DNA of 64,000 nt from Lachnospiraceae bacterium (GTDB taxonomy: Bacteria > Bacillota > Clostridia > Lachnospirales > Lachnospiraceae). Location: assembly GCA_016281335.1 (NCBI GenBank), contig JAEEIK010000103.1, forward strand, positions 62,001 to 126,000, given 5' to 3'. The position numbers were made by a program, and so were the translations under genes. Under the pieces are notes generated by a model. It did not search any database. It saw only the letters and a list, made by a program, of their open reading frames with translations, and was not told the origin of the DNA. This document shows positions 27,929 to 36,548 of the stretch, in pieces; positions within the stretch are counted from its first letter, which is position 1; every line of letters starts with the position of its first letter.

Positions 27929-27957
27929 TTGCAAAAGCTTATATTTAGTGATATTCT
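27929..27957 (+). promoter_or_regulatory. Promoter for the HU gene
   Basis: TTGCAA (27929-27934), 17-bp spacer, TATTCT (27952-27957), 55 bp before the HU start in a 145-bp AT-rich gap. GAGAGGAG sits 6-7 nt before the ATG. Spacing is ideal and both boxes are reasonable sigma-A matches. Confidence 0.6.
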
Positions 27958-28012
27958 ATTTTACATAAGTGGCACAGGGTCACTAAATAATTGCTTTTGA
28001 GAGGAGAAAATC

Positions 28013-28309
28013 ATGAACAAAGCAGAATTAGTTGAAGCTATGGCAAAGAAGGCTAGTCTGTCCAAGAAGGACGCTGAGGCAGGTTTAAACGCATTTATCG
28101 ATGTGGTTAAGAAAGAACTCAGCAACAAGAAGGGCGACAAGAAGGTATCACTTGTTGGCTTCGGTACATTCGAAGTTTCTGAGAGAAAGGCTCGTACAGG
28201 CCGTAACCCTCAGACCGGCGCTGCCATCAAGATCAAGGCTTCCAAGTCTCCTAAGTTCAAAGCCGGCAAGGCTCTTAAGGATGCTGTAAACGGCGCTAAG
28301 AAGAAATAA
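28013..28309 (+). CDS. HU-family DNA-binding protein
   Basis: 98 residues. A small basic dimeric nucleoid protein that bends [25 protein letters not shown] is the helical N-terminus, [21 protein letters not shown] the conserved DNA-binding beta-arm, and [12 protein letters not shown] the C-terminal helix. Its codon choice looks strongly biased (aag, ctt, ggc), typical of high expression. It has its own promoter and an efficient hairpin terminator, so it is monocistronic. Confidence 0.97.
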   Translation: MNKAELVEAMAKKASLSKKDAEAGLNAFIDVVKKELSNKKGDKKVSLVGFGTFEVSERKARTGRNPQTGAAIKIKASKSPKFKAGKALKDAVNGAKKK

Positions 28310-28340
28310 TTAAAAGTAATAGTTTTTTGACCGTGTAAGA

Positions 28341-28370
28341 AAGAACCGGGAGTTATCCCGGTTCTTTTTT
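28341..28370 (+). terminator. Rho-independent terminator after HU
   Basis: Inverted repeat AAGAACCGGGA / TCCCGGTTCTT with a GTTA loop, followed by a run of T (28365-28370). It lies 31 bp after the HU stop. Confidence 0.93.
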
Positions 28371-28393
28371 GTGCATTTTTTTTGAAATCCGTA

Positions 28394-28422
28394 CTGGCAT
28401 TTTTTGCAAAAACGTGTATAAT
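28394..28422 (+). promoter_or_regulatory. Promoter for the CarD-family gene
   Basis: CTGGCA (28394-28399), 17-bp spacer and a perfect TATAAT (28417-28422). It lies just past the HU terminator. The ATG at 28431 would fall at the first transcribed bases, which is one reason for preferring the ATG at 28494 as start. Confidence 0.65.
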
Positions 28423-28493
28423 AGTATAACATGAGGGGAGAGAAGCGAACTGTTGTTACGAAAGGTGACGTGTTGACCGGAAGAGAGGTTGCT

Positions 28494-28982
28494 ATGTACA
28501 GATTTAAGATTGGAGATTATGTTCTTTACGGAGTTTCAGGCGCTTGCGAAGTTGTAGACATAGGTAAACTCGAATTCGGCAGTAACGACAAAATCTATTA
28601 TACCCTTCAGCCCTACTATGACAGCAGGGATAAGATCTATGTCCCTGTGGACAGGGAAGCGGAGATCATCCGAAAGGTCATAGAGAAGAAAGAAGCGGAA
28701 AAGCGGCTTCCGACTATAAAGAAGAGCAAGATAAAGGGCAAGATCCCTGCGCGGGAAGAGTGTGATGTGATACTTAAGAGCGGTGATATGGATAATGTGA
28801 CCAACCTTATCCGACAGCTCAGAGAAGTTAAGCATGAGAATAAGAAAAACCATAAGAGTCTGAACATTGCGGATGCCAAGATGCTTACTTATGCAGAGCG
28901 TATGCTTTATTCCGAGATGGCTATAGCAATGGGATGGACCATGGATCAGGCAGCTGCAGAGTTGTCAGAGTGCCTCGGATAA
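28494..28982 (+). CDS. CarD family transcriptional regulator
   Basis: 162 residues. The N-terminal Tudor-like RNA-polymerase-interacting domain is seen in FKIGDYVLYGVSGACEVVDIG and the YYTLQPYYDSRDKIYVPVD block (~1-55). The C-terminal helical domain (~60-160) is basic, as for DNA contact in CarD/CdnL. Such proteins bind the RNAP beta subunit and modulate promoter complex stability. The ATG at 28494 follows AGAGG; the frame extends to an ATG at 28431 that could be a leaderless start. The last 18 nt overlap the convergent GT39-like gene. Confidence 0.92.
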   Translation: MYRFKIGDYVLYGVSGACEVVDIGKLEFGSNDKIYYTLQPYYDSRDKIYVPVDREAEIIRKVIEKKEAEKRLPTIKKSKIKGKIPAREECDVILKSGDMDNVTNLIRQLREVKHENKKNHKSLNIADAKMLTYAERMLYSEMAIAMGWTMDQAAAELSECLG

Positions 28983-30737
28983 ACTGTAGTTTATGACCAG
29001 ACGGCCGCGACGCAAGTCGCGGCTTTTTTCTATAAAGGAAATGTTCTTTCCTTCAGGAAGGATATTTTCAAGAAGATAATTTACATCTGCATCTGTATCA
29101 AGGCCGTCTCTTACAATTATCATCAAAGAACTGTCTGCAGCGGGATCGTAGCTGCCTTTTAATGCTTCAAGTTCGTTTTCGCGAACTACTATACTGTTAC
29201 GGCATTTCGAAAGCAGGAGAGTGTCTTCGGCACTCTGATTCCACCAGTTTGCAGGAAGTATATAAATGCAATCCGTATCTGCGGCGACCTTATCGCTTTC
29301 CTGTCCGTCTTCAAAGAGATAAGGATTGTAATGTCTGAATGAACTTGAACAAAAGAGGAGCAGCAGGAAAACTGAAACCATGATCAGATTACCGGCTTTG
29401 TTCTTTAGGTCTGTCTGTTTAAGCATATATGCAAAGGAAACAATAAAGAGTATGAAGCATAAAGGAAACAGGCACATAATATAACGGTCCACAAGATAAG
29501 GAACTATCTTTGAGACGATAAGAAAATAACAGATAAAAGGCAGGGTAAGAAAAAGAGTCTTGGGAAATGCATCTTCATTGTCGGCGGCTTTTTTCTTTGC
29601 GGCAAGAATAAAAGCAAGAGAAATAAAGATCAAAGGAAGTATCAGAAATACAGGATAAGGAAGCCCCAGACTGTTATCCGATAAGACTCCGAGCATGATA
29701 TGGAGACGCTGCTTCAGATCTTCAAATGAAAAGATGCTGTTAAAACTCTCTGCGCCGCGGGAACCCGAAAAAACGGCTTTTAGGGAGAAGGGCCAGAGTA
29801 TGATGCCGATAATGGCGCTGATGATAAACAGCTTGAGATACCTGAAGAAGTTTTTGCTTTTTTTGTTTTTGAAAAGTATTATTGAAAAAGCAATAAAGCT
29901 GAAAAAGGCAAAGATAATAAAATAATATTGGCTCAGATATCCGAGCAGAGTGAAAAGCACAAGCCTTTTGCTGTCTTTTTTGTCCCACTCAAGTTTTTTG
30001 TCCAGCAGGATCAAATGGGCGTATACAAAGCAGAGCACGCTTAAGGTAAGCAAGGCGTACATGCGGATAAAAGTGACAGAAAGAACTGCTGCAGTGCTGA
30101 GTCCGTAGAGAGCGCAGATCATAAGCGCGAGCTCTTTACCGCCGAGAAAGCGGCTGATGATCCTGTATAGCATAAGAACAGTAAGAAGCATAATAAAAGT
30201 ATTAAGCCCGATGCCAAACCATTTGGAAAACTGTCCCGGAAAAAAAGAACAGACAGTATGAAGCAGCATGGCATAGAGCGGCGGATGGTTGTCGCCCCGG
30301 AAGTTGTAATATACAGAAATATAGTTAAAACGGGAATCTTCACTTGCCGTCAGATAATCAAGATAATCCTTACCGCTCATCCAGCCGCTGCTGTACATGT
30401 CATTGCTGCAGTCTCTGGCATGGCTGTATGCGGTATAGATCTCGGAACTTTTTATGTTAAAGCTGTTGCTTTTAAGTATGCCGATATCTTTAAATATGTT
30501 TTTTATGAAGCTGATCAGATCAGAGGAAGCTCCGTAATCATGCATCCAGTCCTTTACGCTGTATTCCTGCGGCCCTAAATGCATAAAAGGGAGATACTCG
30601 CTGTTGGCGGTACCGTACATATACATTTCATCCACATGATAGCCTTCTTTACGGCTTCCCCAATATAATGCATTTGCCAATGAAAGAATAAGGATCAGAG
30701 TAAGCAGTATTTTTACTGTATTGTTTTTGGTGAACAT
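28965..30737 (-). CDS. GT39/ArnT-like membrane glycosyltransferase
   Basis: 590 residues. The first helix (~8-25) is followed by the periplasm-facing acidic motif HVDE (D36/E37), typical of the GT-C fold (PMT/ArnT/GT39) that uses polyprenyl-phosphate sugars. Then come about ten further transmembrane helices and a ~100-residue extracellular C-terminal domain. An RGDNHPPLY segment (~residue 140) is also typical of the family. The ATG at 30737 is preferred (AAAGG upstream); the ATG at 30767 directly abuts the TATAAT box and cannot be on the main transcript. The 3' end overlaps carD and contains the carD terminator hairpin within its coding sequence. Acceptor unknown. Confidence 0.85.
   Translation of the reverse strand: MFTKNNTVKILLTLILILSLANALYWGSRKEGYHVDEMYMYGTANSEYLPFMHLGPQEYSVKDWMHDYGASSDLISFIKNIFKDIGILKSNSFNIKSSEIYTAYSHARDCSNDMYSSGWMSGKDYLDYLTASEDSRFNYISVYYNFRGDNHPPLYAMLLHTVCSFFPGQFSKWFGIGLNTFIMLLTVLMLYRIISRFLGGKELALMICALYGLSTAAVLSVTFIRMYALLTLSVLCFVYAHLILLDKKLEWDKKDSKRLVLFTLLGYLSQYYFIIFAFFSFIAFSIILFKNKKSKNFFRYLKLFIISAIIGIILWPFSLKAVFSGSRGAESFNSIFSFEDLKQRLHIMLGVLSDNSLGLPYPVFLILPLIFISLAFILAAKKKAADNEDAFPKTLFLTLPFICYFLIVSKIVPYLVDRYIMCLFPLCFILFIVSFAYMLKQTDLKNKAGNLIMVSVFLLLLFCSSSFRHYNPYLFEDGQESDKVAADTDCIYILPANWWNQSAEDTLLLSKCRNSIVVRENELEALKGSYDPAADSSLMIIVRDGLDTDADVNYLLENILPEGKNISFIEKSRDLRRGRLVINYSLSEAL
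29004..29029 (+). terminator. Rho-independent terminator after carD, inside a convergent gene
   Basis: GCCGCGAC, loop GCAA, GTCGCGGC, then six T (29024-29029). It stops carD transcription and at the same time encodes part of the C-terminus (around RDLRRGR) of the minus-strand GT39-like protein. Confidence 0.92.
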
Positions 30738-30767
30738 ATACGGAGCCTTTCGTTTCTTGATGGGCAT

Positions 30768-30796
30768 ATTATATCATATAGTTTATATAAAGTCAT
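30768..30796 (-). promoter_or_regulatory. Promoter for the GT39-like gene
   Basis: Minus strand: ATGACT (plus 30791-30796), 17-bp spacer, TATAAT (plus 30768-30773). It is back to back with the ligA promoter. Confidence 0.55.
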
Positions 30797-30801
30797 ATCA
30801 G

Positions 30802-30830
30802 TTGTACGGAAGTGGGAATTGTGGTAAAAT
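30802..30830 (+). promoter_or_regulatory. Promoter for ligA
   Basis: TTGTAC (30802-30807), 17-bp spacer, TAAAAT (30825-30830), 33 bp before the TTG start. Divergent from the GT39-like promoter with only 5 bp between the two -35 boxes. Confidence 0.5.
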
Positions 30831-30862
30831 ATCATGGTTATAAAAGAGGGGAGAATCATACT

Positions 30863-32836
30863 TTGGAAGATTCTAAGATTAAAAGGATAGATGAACTCAC
30901 AGCGCTGCTTTCCGAGGCTTCAAGGGCATATTATGCGGAAGACAGGGAGATCATGAGTAACTTCGAATATGATAAGCTCTATGACGAACTGGCTGCACTT
31001 GAGAAAGAAACGGGCATAGTAAGAGCCGGAAGCCCTACGGTCAGTGTAGGCTATGAGGCTGTTGATAGTCTGCCGAAAGAAAAGCATGCGTCGCCGATGC
31101 TGTCCCTCGGAAAGACAAAGAGCCGGGAGGAACTGGCAGAATGGCTCGGTGATAAGGAGGGGCTGCTTTCCTGGAAGGAAGACGGTCTTACCGTTGTACT
31201 TACTTATAAAGGCGGAGAACTGATCAAATGCGTGACCCGTGGGAACGGTGAGACAGGGGAGGTTGTAACTGCTAATGCAAAGACCTTTGTAAACCTTCCG
31301 GTAAAGATACCTTATGAAGGTGAACTCGTGATCAGGGGCGAGGCGGTTATTACATACAGTGATTTTGAACGTATCAATTCCGAGATAGATGATGCCGATG
31401 CCAAATACAAGAACCCAAGAAATCTGGCCAGCGGTTCGGTAAGGCAACTGGACAGTGCGGTTACTGCTGCGCGAAGCGTAAGAGTAATAGCTTTTGCACT
31501 GGTTTTGGCAACAGATGCCGATGGAAACGAACATGATTTTGCGCATTCAATGGCTGCGGAGTTCGAATTCCTTAAAAAACTCGGCTTCACTGTTGTTGAA
31601 TATGAAAGAGTTACTGCGGCAAATGTAGTTGAAAAAATAGCTGAGTTCGAAAAGAAGATAGTCAATAATGATATACCTTCCGACGGGCTGGTTCTGTCAT
31701 ATGATGATAAAGCTTATGCTGCATCGCTCGGCCGTACGGCTAAGTTTCCGAGAGGAGCTATAGCGTTTAAGTGGTCCGATGAGACAGCGGATACTATACT
31801 GAGGGAAGTGGAATGGAATACCTCACGCACAGGTCTGATCAATCCGGTAGCGGTTTTTGACAGTGTGGAACTTGAGGGTACCAGCGTTTCAAGAGCCAGT
31901 ATTCATAATATAAGCATCATAAAGGAACTGAAACTGGGTCTGGGTGACAGGATCAGTGTCTATAAGGCTAATATGATCATCCCTCAGATAGCTGAAAACT
32001 ATGATAAAAGCGATGATCTGATGATACCGGAGTGCTGTCCGGTCTGCGGAGCTAAGACTGTTATAGAAAAGGCTGCGGATTCGGAAGTACTAAAGTGTAC
32101 CAATGATGAATGTCCTGCGAAGAAGCTCAAGAGTTTTGTGCATTTCGTGGAAAGAGATGCGATGAACATCGAGGGCCTGTCTGAGATGACTCTGGACAAG
32201 CTTATACAGACCGGGCTTATAAAGGATTTTGCCGATATATACAGACTCAAGGAAAACAGGGAACAGATACTTAAGCTTGAAGGATTTAAAGAGAAGTCCT
32301 GTGATAATCTGATCGAAGCCATCGAAAAGAGCAGGGAAACCACACTTCCGAGAGTGCTATACGCACTTGGCATACCGGGAGTGGGTGCGGCAAATGCCAA
32401 GATGGTGGCAGCTCACTTTGATGATGATATAAATGCTCTGAGAAAGGCAGACAGCGATGAACTCTCTGCCATCGATGGTGTAGGTCCTGTTATGGCTGCT
32501 GATATATATGAGTGCATGCATAATGATGCATTTATATTCAGTATGGATGATCTTCTTAAACAGCTTAATATCAATAAGAGAGAAAACAGCGGAGATACGA
32601 GTCTTGCGGGCTTGGTATTTGTTGTGACAGGAAGTCTCAATATGTATGCTTCGAGATCTGAACTGAAGGAAGCGATAGAAGCTAAGGGCGGAAAAGTTAC
32701 CGGAAAAGTTACCGCAAAGACTAAATGCCTGATAAACAATGATGTGAATTCAACCTCTTCCAAGAATAAAGAGGCAAAAGCTCTTGGAGTTGAGATAATA
32801 TCCGAGGAAGATTTTGTAAAACAATACTTAAGTTGA
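30863..32836 (+). CDS. ligA: NAD-dependent DNA ligase LigA (TTG start)
   Basis: 657 residues. It seals nicks with NAD+. Domain Ia (MSNFEYDKLYDEL) is followed by the nucleotidyl lysine in KEDGLT (K105), TRGNGETGEVVTANAKT, and EGELVIRGEAV. The OB fold is next, then a four-cysteine zinc finger (CCPVCG ... CTNDECPAK, ~392-420), helix-hairpin-helix repeats and a BRCT domain (~580-657). The start is set by GAGGGGAG at 30847-30854, which is 8-9 nt before TTG at 30863; the GTG at 30812 lies upstream of the -10 box. KEDG instead of the commoner KxDG-L-A context is a mild variation. metA follows after 12 bp. Confidence 0.95.
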   Translation: MEDSKIKRIDELTALLSEASRAYYAEDREIMSNFEYDKLYDELAALEKETGIVRAGSPTVSVGYEAVDSLPKEKHASPMLSLGKTKSREELAEWLGDKEGLLSWKEDGLTVVLTYKGGELIKCVTRGNGETGEVVTANAKTFVNLPVKIPYEGELVIRGEAVITYSDFERINSEIDDADAKYKNPRNLASGSVRQLDSAVTAARSVRVIAFALVLATDADGNEHDFAHSMAAEFEFLKKLGFTVVEYERVTAANVVEKIAEFEKKIVNNDIPSDGLVLSYDDKAYAASLGRTAKFPRGAIAFKWSDETADTILREVEWNTSRTGLINPVAVFDSVELEGTSVSRASIHNISIIKELKLGLGDRISVYKANMIIPQIAENYDKSDDLMIPECCPVCGAKTVIEKAADSEVLKCTNDECPAKKLKSFVHFVERDAMNIEGLSEMTLDKLIQTGLIKDFADIYRLKENREQILKLEGFKEKSCDNLIEAIEKSRETTLPRVLYALGIPGVGAANAKMVAAHFDDDINALRKADSDELSAIDGVGPVMAADIYECMHNDAFIFSMDDLLKQLNINKRENSGDTSLAGLVFVVTGSLNMYASRSELKEAIEAKGGKVTGKVTAKTKCLINNDVNSTSSKNKEAKALGVEIISEEDFVKQYLS

Positions 32837-32848
32837 TGAGGTGGAGAA

Positions 32849-33757
32849 ATGCCGATAAGAGTCAAAAATGAACTGCCTGCAAAGGAACAGCTTGAAAATG
32901 AGAATATCTTTGTGATGGACGAAAACAGGGCAATGCATCAGGATATCAGGCCCTTAAAAGTATGTATACTCAATCTCATGCCGGTCAAGCAGGATACGGA
33001 ATTGCAATTGCTGCGCGCTTTTTCGAATACTCCGCTTCAGGTGGATGTTACTTTTCTTATGGTTAAAAGCCATATTTCACAGAATACCTCGGCTAATCAT
33101 CTGAACAGTTTTTACCAGACTTTTGATGAGGTTAAGACTCATCGTTTTGACGGCATGATAATAACCGGGGCGCCTGTGGAACAGATGCCTTTTGAAGAAG
33201 TTGATTACTGGGACGAGATGAAGGAGATAATGGAGTGGAGCAAAACCAATGTGACCTCAACCTTCCATATTTGCTGGGGAGCGCAGGCGGCACTCTATTA
33301 TCATTACGGGCTGGATAAAGTACAGCTTCCGGAAAAACTTTTCGGTATATACAAGCACCGCGTGATGCACAGAAAAACACCGCTGGTACGTGGTTTTGAC
33401 GATGTTTTTTATATCCCTCATTCCAGACATACGACCATAAAATCGGAGGTCATTTATGCCTGCAGTGATATAACCGTGCTGGCGGAGAGCGAAGAGGCCG
33501 GGGTACTTCTGTGCATGGCGATGGACGGCAGACAGATATTCCTGATGGGACATCCGGAATATGACCGCTATACCCTGGATGCCGAGTATAAACGTGACCT
33601 GTCAAAAGGCCTGCCTATACATATTCCCGTAAATTATTATCCGGATGATGATCCTCAGAATAAACCGGATCTGCAGTGGAGGAGCCATTGTAATATACTT
33701 TACAGCAACTGGCTGAATTATTACGTATATCAGGTGACACCTTACGTACTGGAGTAG
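32849..33757 (+). CDS. metA: Homoserine O-acetyltransferase, MetA type
   Basis: 302 residues. It activates homoserine for methionine synthesis. The catalytic cysteine C142 (HICWGAQAA), H235 and E237 (GHPEYD) and K47 (MPVKQDT) fall at the family's reference numbers. Position 111 is Glu (TGAPVEQM), the residue reported to favour acetyl-CoA over succinyl-CoA, whereas succinyl enzymes have Gly there. I therefore predict acetyl transfer despite the frequent name homoserine O-succinyltransferase. GAGGTGGAG precedes the ATG. threonine synthase, which competes for homoserine-derived substrate, is 9 kb upstream. Confidence 0.95.
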   Translation: MPIRVKNELPAKEQLENENIFVMDENRAMHQDIRPLKVCILNLMPVKQDTELQLLRAFSNTPLQVDVTFLMVKSHISQNTSANHLNSFYQTFDEVKTHRFDGMIITGAPVEQMPFEEVDYWDEMKEIMEWSKTNVTSTFHICWGAQAALYYHYGLDKVQLPEKLFGIYKHRVMHRKTPLVRGFDDVFYIPHSRHTTIKSEVIYACSDITVLAESEEAGVLLCMAMDGRQIFLMGHPEYDRYTLDAEYKRDLSKGLPIHIPVNYYPDDDPQNKPDLQWRSHCNILYSNWLNYYVYQVTPYVLE

Positions 33758-33786
33758 TTGAAGAAGAGAACGGATTGGGGTATAAT
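33758..33786 (+). promoter_or_regulatory. Promoter for the 33823-36914 gene group
   Basis: TTGAAG (33758-33763), 17-bp spacer, TATAAT (33781-33786), directly after the metA stop and 36 bp before the next ATG. It would drive the five following genes up to the hairpin at 36944. Confidence 0.65.
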
Positions 33787-33822
33787 ATATTTTTGAATAA
33801 ATGAAAGGAATGACTTTCAAAA

Positions 33823-34866
33823 ATGGAAGAAAAGAGCAGCAACAAAGCGTTGATCATACTTCTTGCGGTGATGGCTATCGTATTCGTAGCTGTCATGGCA
33901 GTAATAATAGTATTCCTGGTCAAAAATTCTAATAATACAGAAGAATATGAAGAAGCTGAAATAGGCGTGGTTGATGATGATGACCTTATCGAAACCGAGG
34001 TGGTGACCGAGGTCCTGCCGGAGATTCCGGTCGGTACAAAATCACTTAATATGATGCCCGGTGAAAAATCATCTTTTAAGGTAAGTAATTTTGACAAGCT
34101 CGAGGACTTTTCTTTCAATGCCAAGCACAATAATGTGGCTAATATCACTTCCGGCGGCGGCGGTTCTTTTACTGTTGAAGCAAAGCAGGCGGGAAGCGCG
34201 CAGGTAGTGCTCAGTGCCAAAGGATATGCGGATACCAAGGTACGTGTCCGTGTAGGCACACCTACCCCTACACCCAAGCCCAGTCCTTTTGACAAGCCAC
34301 AGAGAGGAAGTCTTAAGCCCGATAAGCTTACAGTTAACGGGCAACAGATAGATGTCTATGCGCTTGACGGTTTTGTGCTTACGCAGAATGGCGATCCTGA
34401 TTTCCTTTATTATACAAACCAGAATGATCCGAAAGAGTTCTATACGGTTTATTCCGATGTTCCCGATAAAATGTATGAATATTACTGGGGCAACGGTGTT
34501 CCCAACGATCCTGATTACAGTTTTTATTATGAGAATACCGGTTATGCGGTGCAGGGGCTTGGTGAGATATATATCGGCTATGCTACCGATTACCAGGATT
34601 GGGGAACCTATGAATATCGCTATTACATGCTGGTGGGAGATATCAACACCGGCGATATGATAGCAGTGGAATTCCTCCAGGATACCCAGCTGCCCTGGTA
34701 TGAAGAAGAATATGCTATATACGCACATTGGATCTTCGGCGATCTTGATCCCAGTTATACAGGAGTTCCTTATCCCAGGACATATAACGGCGGAGGCTCT
34801 ACTTCCGGGTATTATCCGGATGTAGATTACGACTGGGATGAGTGGGAAGATGATGTCATATATTGA
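33823..34866 (+). CDS. Membrane-anchored extracytoplasmic protein, Big2-like domain, unknown role
   Basis: 347 residues. Short charged N-terminus, one transmembrane helix (~10-33) acting as an uncleaved anchor, acidic stretch (~40-65), then a beta domain (~70-145: LNMMPGEKSSFKV..., AGSAQVVLSAKGYADTKVRV) resembling bacterial Ig-like group 2 domains. A TPTPTPKPSP linker (~147-156) leads to a C-terminal domain unusually rich in Tyr, Trp and Asp. No catalytic motif is apparent. It overlaps the J-domain gene region by its stop. First gene of a five-gene transcription unit of largely unknown proteins. Confidence 0.8.
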   Translation: MEEKSSNKALIILLAVMAIVFVAVMAVIIVFLVKNSNNTEEYEEAEIGVVDDDDLIETEVVTEVLPEIPVGTKSLNMMPGEKSSFKVSNFDKLEDFSFNAKHNNVANITSGGGGSFTVEAKQAGSAQVVLSAKGYADTKVRVRVGTPTPTPKPSPFDKPQRGSLKPDKLTVNGQQIDVYALDGFVLTQNGDPDFLYYTNQNDPKEFYTVYSDVPDKMYEYYWGNGVPNDPDYSFYYENTGYAVQGLGEIYIGYATDYQDWGTYEYRYYMLVGDINTGDMIAVEFLQDTQLPWYEEEYAIYAHWIFGDLDPSYTGVPYPRTYNGGGSTSGYYPDVDYDWDEWEDDVIY

Positions 34867-34877
34867 TCAATAAGAAT

Positions 34878-35375
34878 ATGGATTATTATAAAGCGTGTTC
34901 CGTGCTGGGGATAGCTCCCGGAGCGGATATGACACAGATCAAAAATGCATACCGTACGCTTTCAAAGCAGTATCATCCGGATAATTCGCAGGCTGAAGGC
35001 AATACGGAACGTATTGCGATGATAAATGAGGCCTATTCTTTTCTGGAAAGACTGTATGAAACAAATGCGGCGGCTGCTAATTCTAATGTGATACAGGCGG
35101 CACCAACAAGGCCCGGCAAAGTCATAGGCTCAGCGGTAACTTCACATCCCGGAAGTCAGGAAGCGCGTGACAGAAGGCGTTCCTTTGAGATGAAGGCCAA
35201 GGCCGAAGAAGCGCAGAAGAAGCTGAAAGCCAGACAGGAAATGGAAGAACGCAGAGAAAAGCTTCGTGAAGAAAAAGCACAGCAGAAGAAAGAAAAAGAG
35301 ATACTGAATGAGATAAAGATGATCAGACTTGCACATGCCATTGAGGCTATGCTGACTTCGGAGGCAAAGGAATGA
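34878..35375 (+). CDS. Stand-alone J-domain (DnaJ-like) protein
   Basis: 165 residues. The J domain at ~1-65 has YKACSVLGIAPGA, the YRTLSKQYHPDN loop with the HPD tripeptide needed to stimulate DnaK ATPase, and INEAYSFLE. A linker is followed by a highly charged coiled-coil-like segment (~95-150: EEAQKKLKARQEMEERREK...). It lacks the G/F-rich, zinc and substrate-binding domains of DnaJ, so it is a specialised DnaK recruiter. The ATG at 34878 is chosen; a TTG at 34863 inside the previous stop is possible. Neither has a strong ribosome site. Confidence 0.85.
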   Translation: MDYYKACSVLGIAPGADMTQIKNAYRTLSKQYHPDNSQAEGNTERIAMINEAYSFLERLYETNAAAANSNVIQAAPTRPGKVIGSAVTSHPGSQEARDRRRSFEMKAKAEEAQKKLKARQEMEERREKLREEKAQQKKEKEILNEIKMIRLAHAIEAMLTSEAKE

Positions 35376-35656
35376 CGGTTGATCTTAAGGCGGGGCTTCA
35401 TATGGTCACGCTGGGATATATAAAAAAGGAACGCTATACCGGAAGCGGCGGGGGCTTGCGTTATTACATCAGAAAAAAGGATCCGGACGAAGGCGAAGAA
35501 GGTGAGGCAATGATAGAAGTATGTATATGGAACGAACCTTATTCTTTTGAATGCACGCCTGATGAGGAGAAACATTATCGCAAATATCCGTTTAATGCAG
35601 ACGGTCTGTCTGAAGCTCTTGATTACATTATGGATGTTTGCAAAAATGAAGACTAA
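35372..35656 (+). CDS. Small unknown protein in the J-domain gene group
   Basis: 94 residues, starting with ATG that overlaps the J-domain gene stop (ATGA) after GGAGG. It contains a Gly-rich turn (YTGSGGGLRYYIRKK) and an acidic region, and is probably an alpha/beta cytoplasmic protein. I do not recognise a family. Tight coupling suggests it works with the J-domain protein. Confidence 0.7.
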   Translation: MTVDLKAGLHMVTLGYIKKERYTGSGGGLRYYIRKKDPDEGEEGEAMIEVCIWNEPYSFECTPDEEKHYRKYPFNADGLSEALDYIMDVCKNED

Positions 35657-35674
35657 CTGATTTGGAGGAAAGAT

Positions 35675-36547
35675 ATGAGAGGAACTTCGTTAAGCCGTAG
35701 AGTACTCATCCTAACAGTATGCATTTTGTTATTCCTGGTGGCATTTTCGGCGTTTATAGGATATATATTCTATTCGGATGCTCTGGTATTCAGATATGAA
35801 CCGGAGGAACTGGATTATGCAAAGAGATCGTTTTTCATGATCCTTGTTACTGCCGAAGTCATGGTGGCAATAGTGCTGGCTGTCATAGCTACGCTGTACA
35901 TCGATTCTCTTGTTACCAAACCGTTAAAATCTCTTACTACGGTTATCGATATCCTCAGTACCGAAGAGGAGGATAATGACAGCCTGAAGGATCTGGGGAT
36001 CAAAAGCGGTGATGAAGTGGAGGAACTCTATAGAAGTATTGTAAAATACAAGGAAAAGACAGACGAAAAGATAAGAAATGCCGAGAATGATAACTGGATG
36101 GAACAGCATGATTATATGACCATGCTTGATAATAACGAGTTATATGAAAAGAGGATCAAAGAAGTTTATCCCGAGAATAAACACATATTTGTTGCCTGTC
36201 TTAAGGTATTGAATCTTGATGAGATCAGAAAGAAGCTCGGAGGCGAAGCAGAAGAGGGCATAATGCAGAAGGTTGCAAGAGAAATGCGAAGACTGGCAAA
36301 CGAGAATACTCATGCATACAGGCTCGACGGGGAGAATCTGCTGCTTATCTTTACCGATTATAACGAGAAGGAATCCAGAAGCCTTATTGAAAAATGGGTT
36401 GAGCGTGTAGGCAGACTGAACAGAGAAGGTGATGATTTCGAATGCAGACTGGCATGGGGCGGCGCCTACGGAGAAAATGAATTCAAGATTGCCGATATCA
36501 GAAACAGGGCGCTTGTTGAACTGGAAAGAAATATAAAGGGAGCCTGA
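35675..36547 (+). CDS. Membrane HAMP protein with degenerate GGDEF-like domain
   Basis: 290 residues. Two transmembrane helices (~10-31 and ~53-76) frame a short extracytoplasmic loop, too small for a typical sensor domain. A HAMP-like segment follows (~77-130: DSLVTKPLKSLTTVIDIL). The C-terminal ~150 residues have the fold order of GGDEF domains, but at the signature position after YR-L the sequence is DGENL (~residues 217-221), so the cyclase site is lost. GGAGG precedes the ATG. It may be a signalling adaptor. Only 1 base separates it from the next gene. Confidence 0.8.
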   Translation: MRGTSLSRRVLILTVCILLFLVAFSAFIGYIFYSDALVFRYEPEELDYAKRSFFMILVTAEVMVAIVLAVIATLYIDSLVTKPLKSLTTVIDILSTEEEDNDSLKDLGIKSGDEVEELYRSIVKYKEKTDEKIRNAENDNWMEQHDYMTMLDNNELYEKRIKEVYPENKHIFVACLKVLNLDEIRKKLGGEAEEGIMQKVAREMRRLANENTHAYRLDGENLLLIFTDYNEKESRSLIEKWVERVGRLNREGDDFECRLAWGGAYGENEFKIADIRNRALVELERNIKGA

Positions 36548-36548
36548 T

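Noticed and set aside
27868-28012. Riboswitch upstream of HU
   Set aside because: The gap is short and AT-rich with a simple promoter and ribosome site; no conserved aptamer pattern is visible.
30738-30767. ATG at 30767 as start of the GT39-like gene
   Set aside because: It directly follows the TATAAT box, so it would be upstream of the transcript; ATG 30737 has AAAGG before it.
30812-30862. GTG at 30812 as start of ligA
   Set aside because: It lies before the -10 box and gives a non-conserved extension; TTG 30863 has a strong ribosome site and begins the family sequence.
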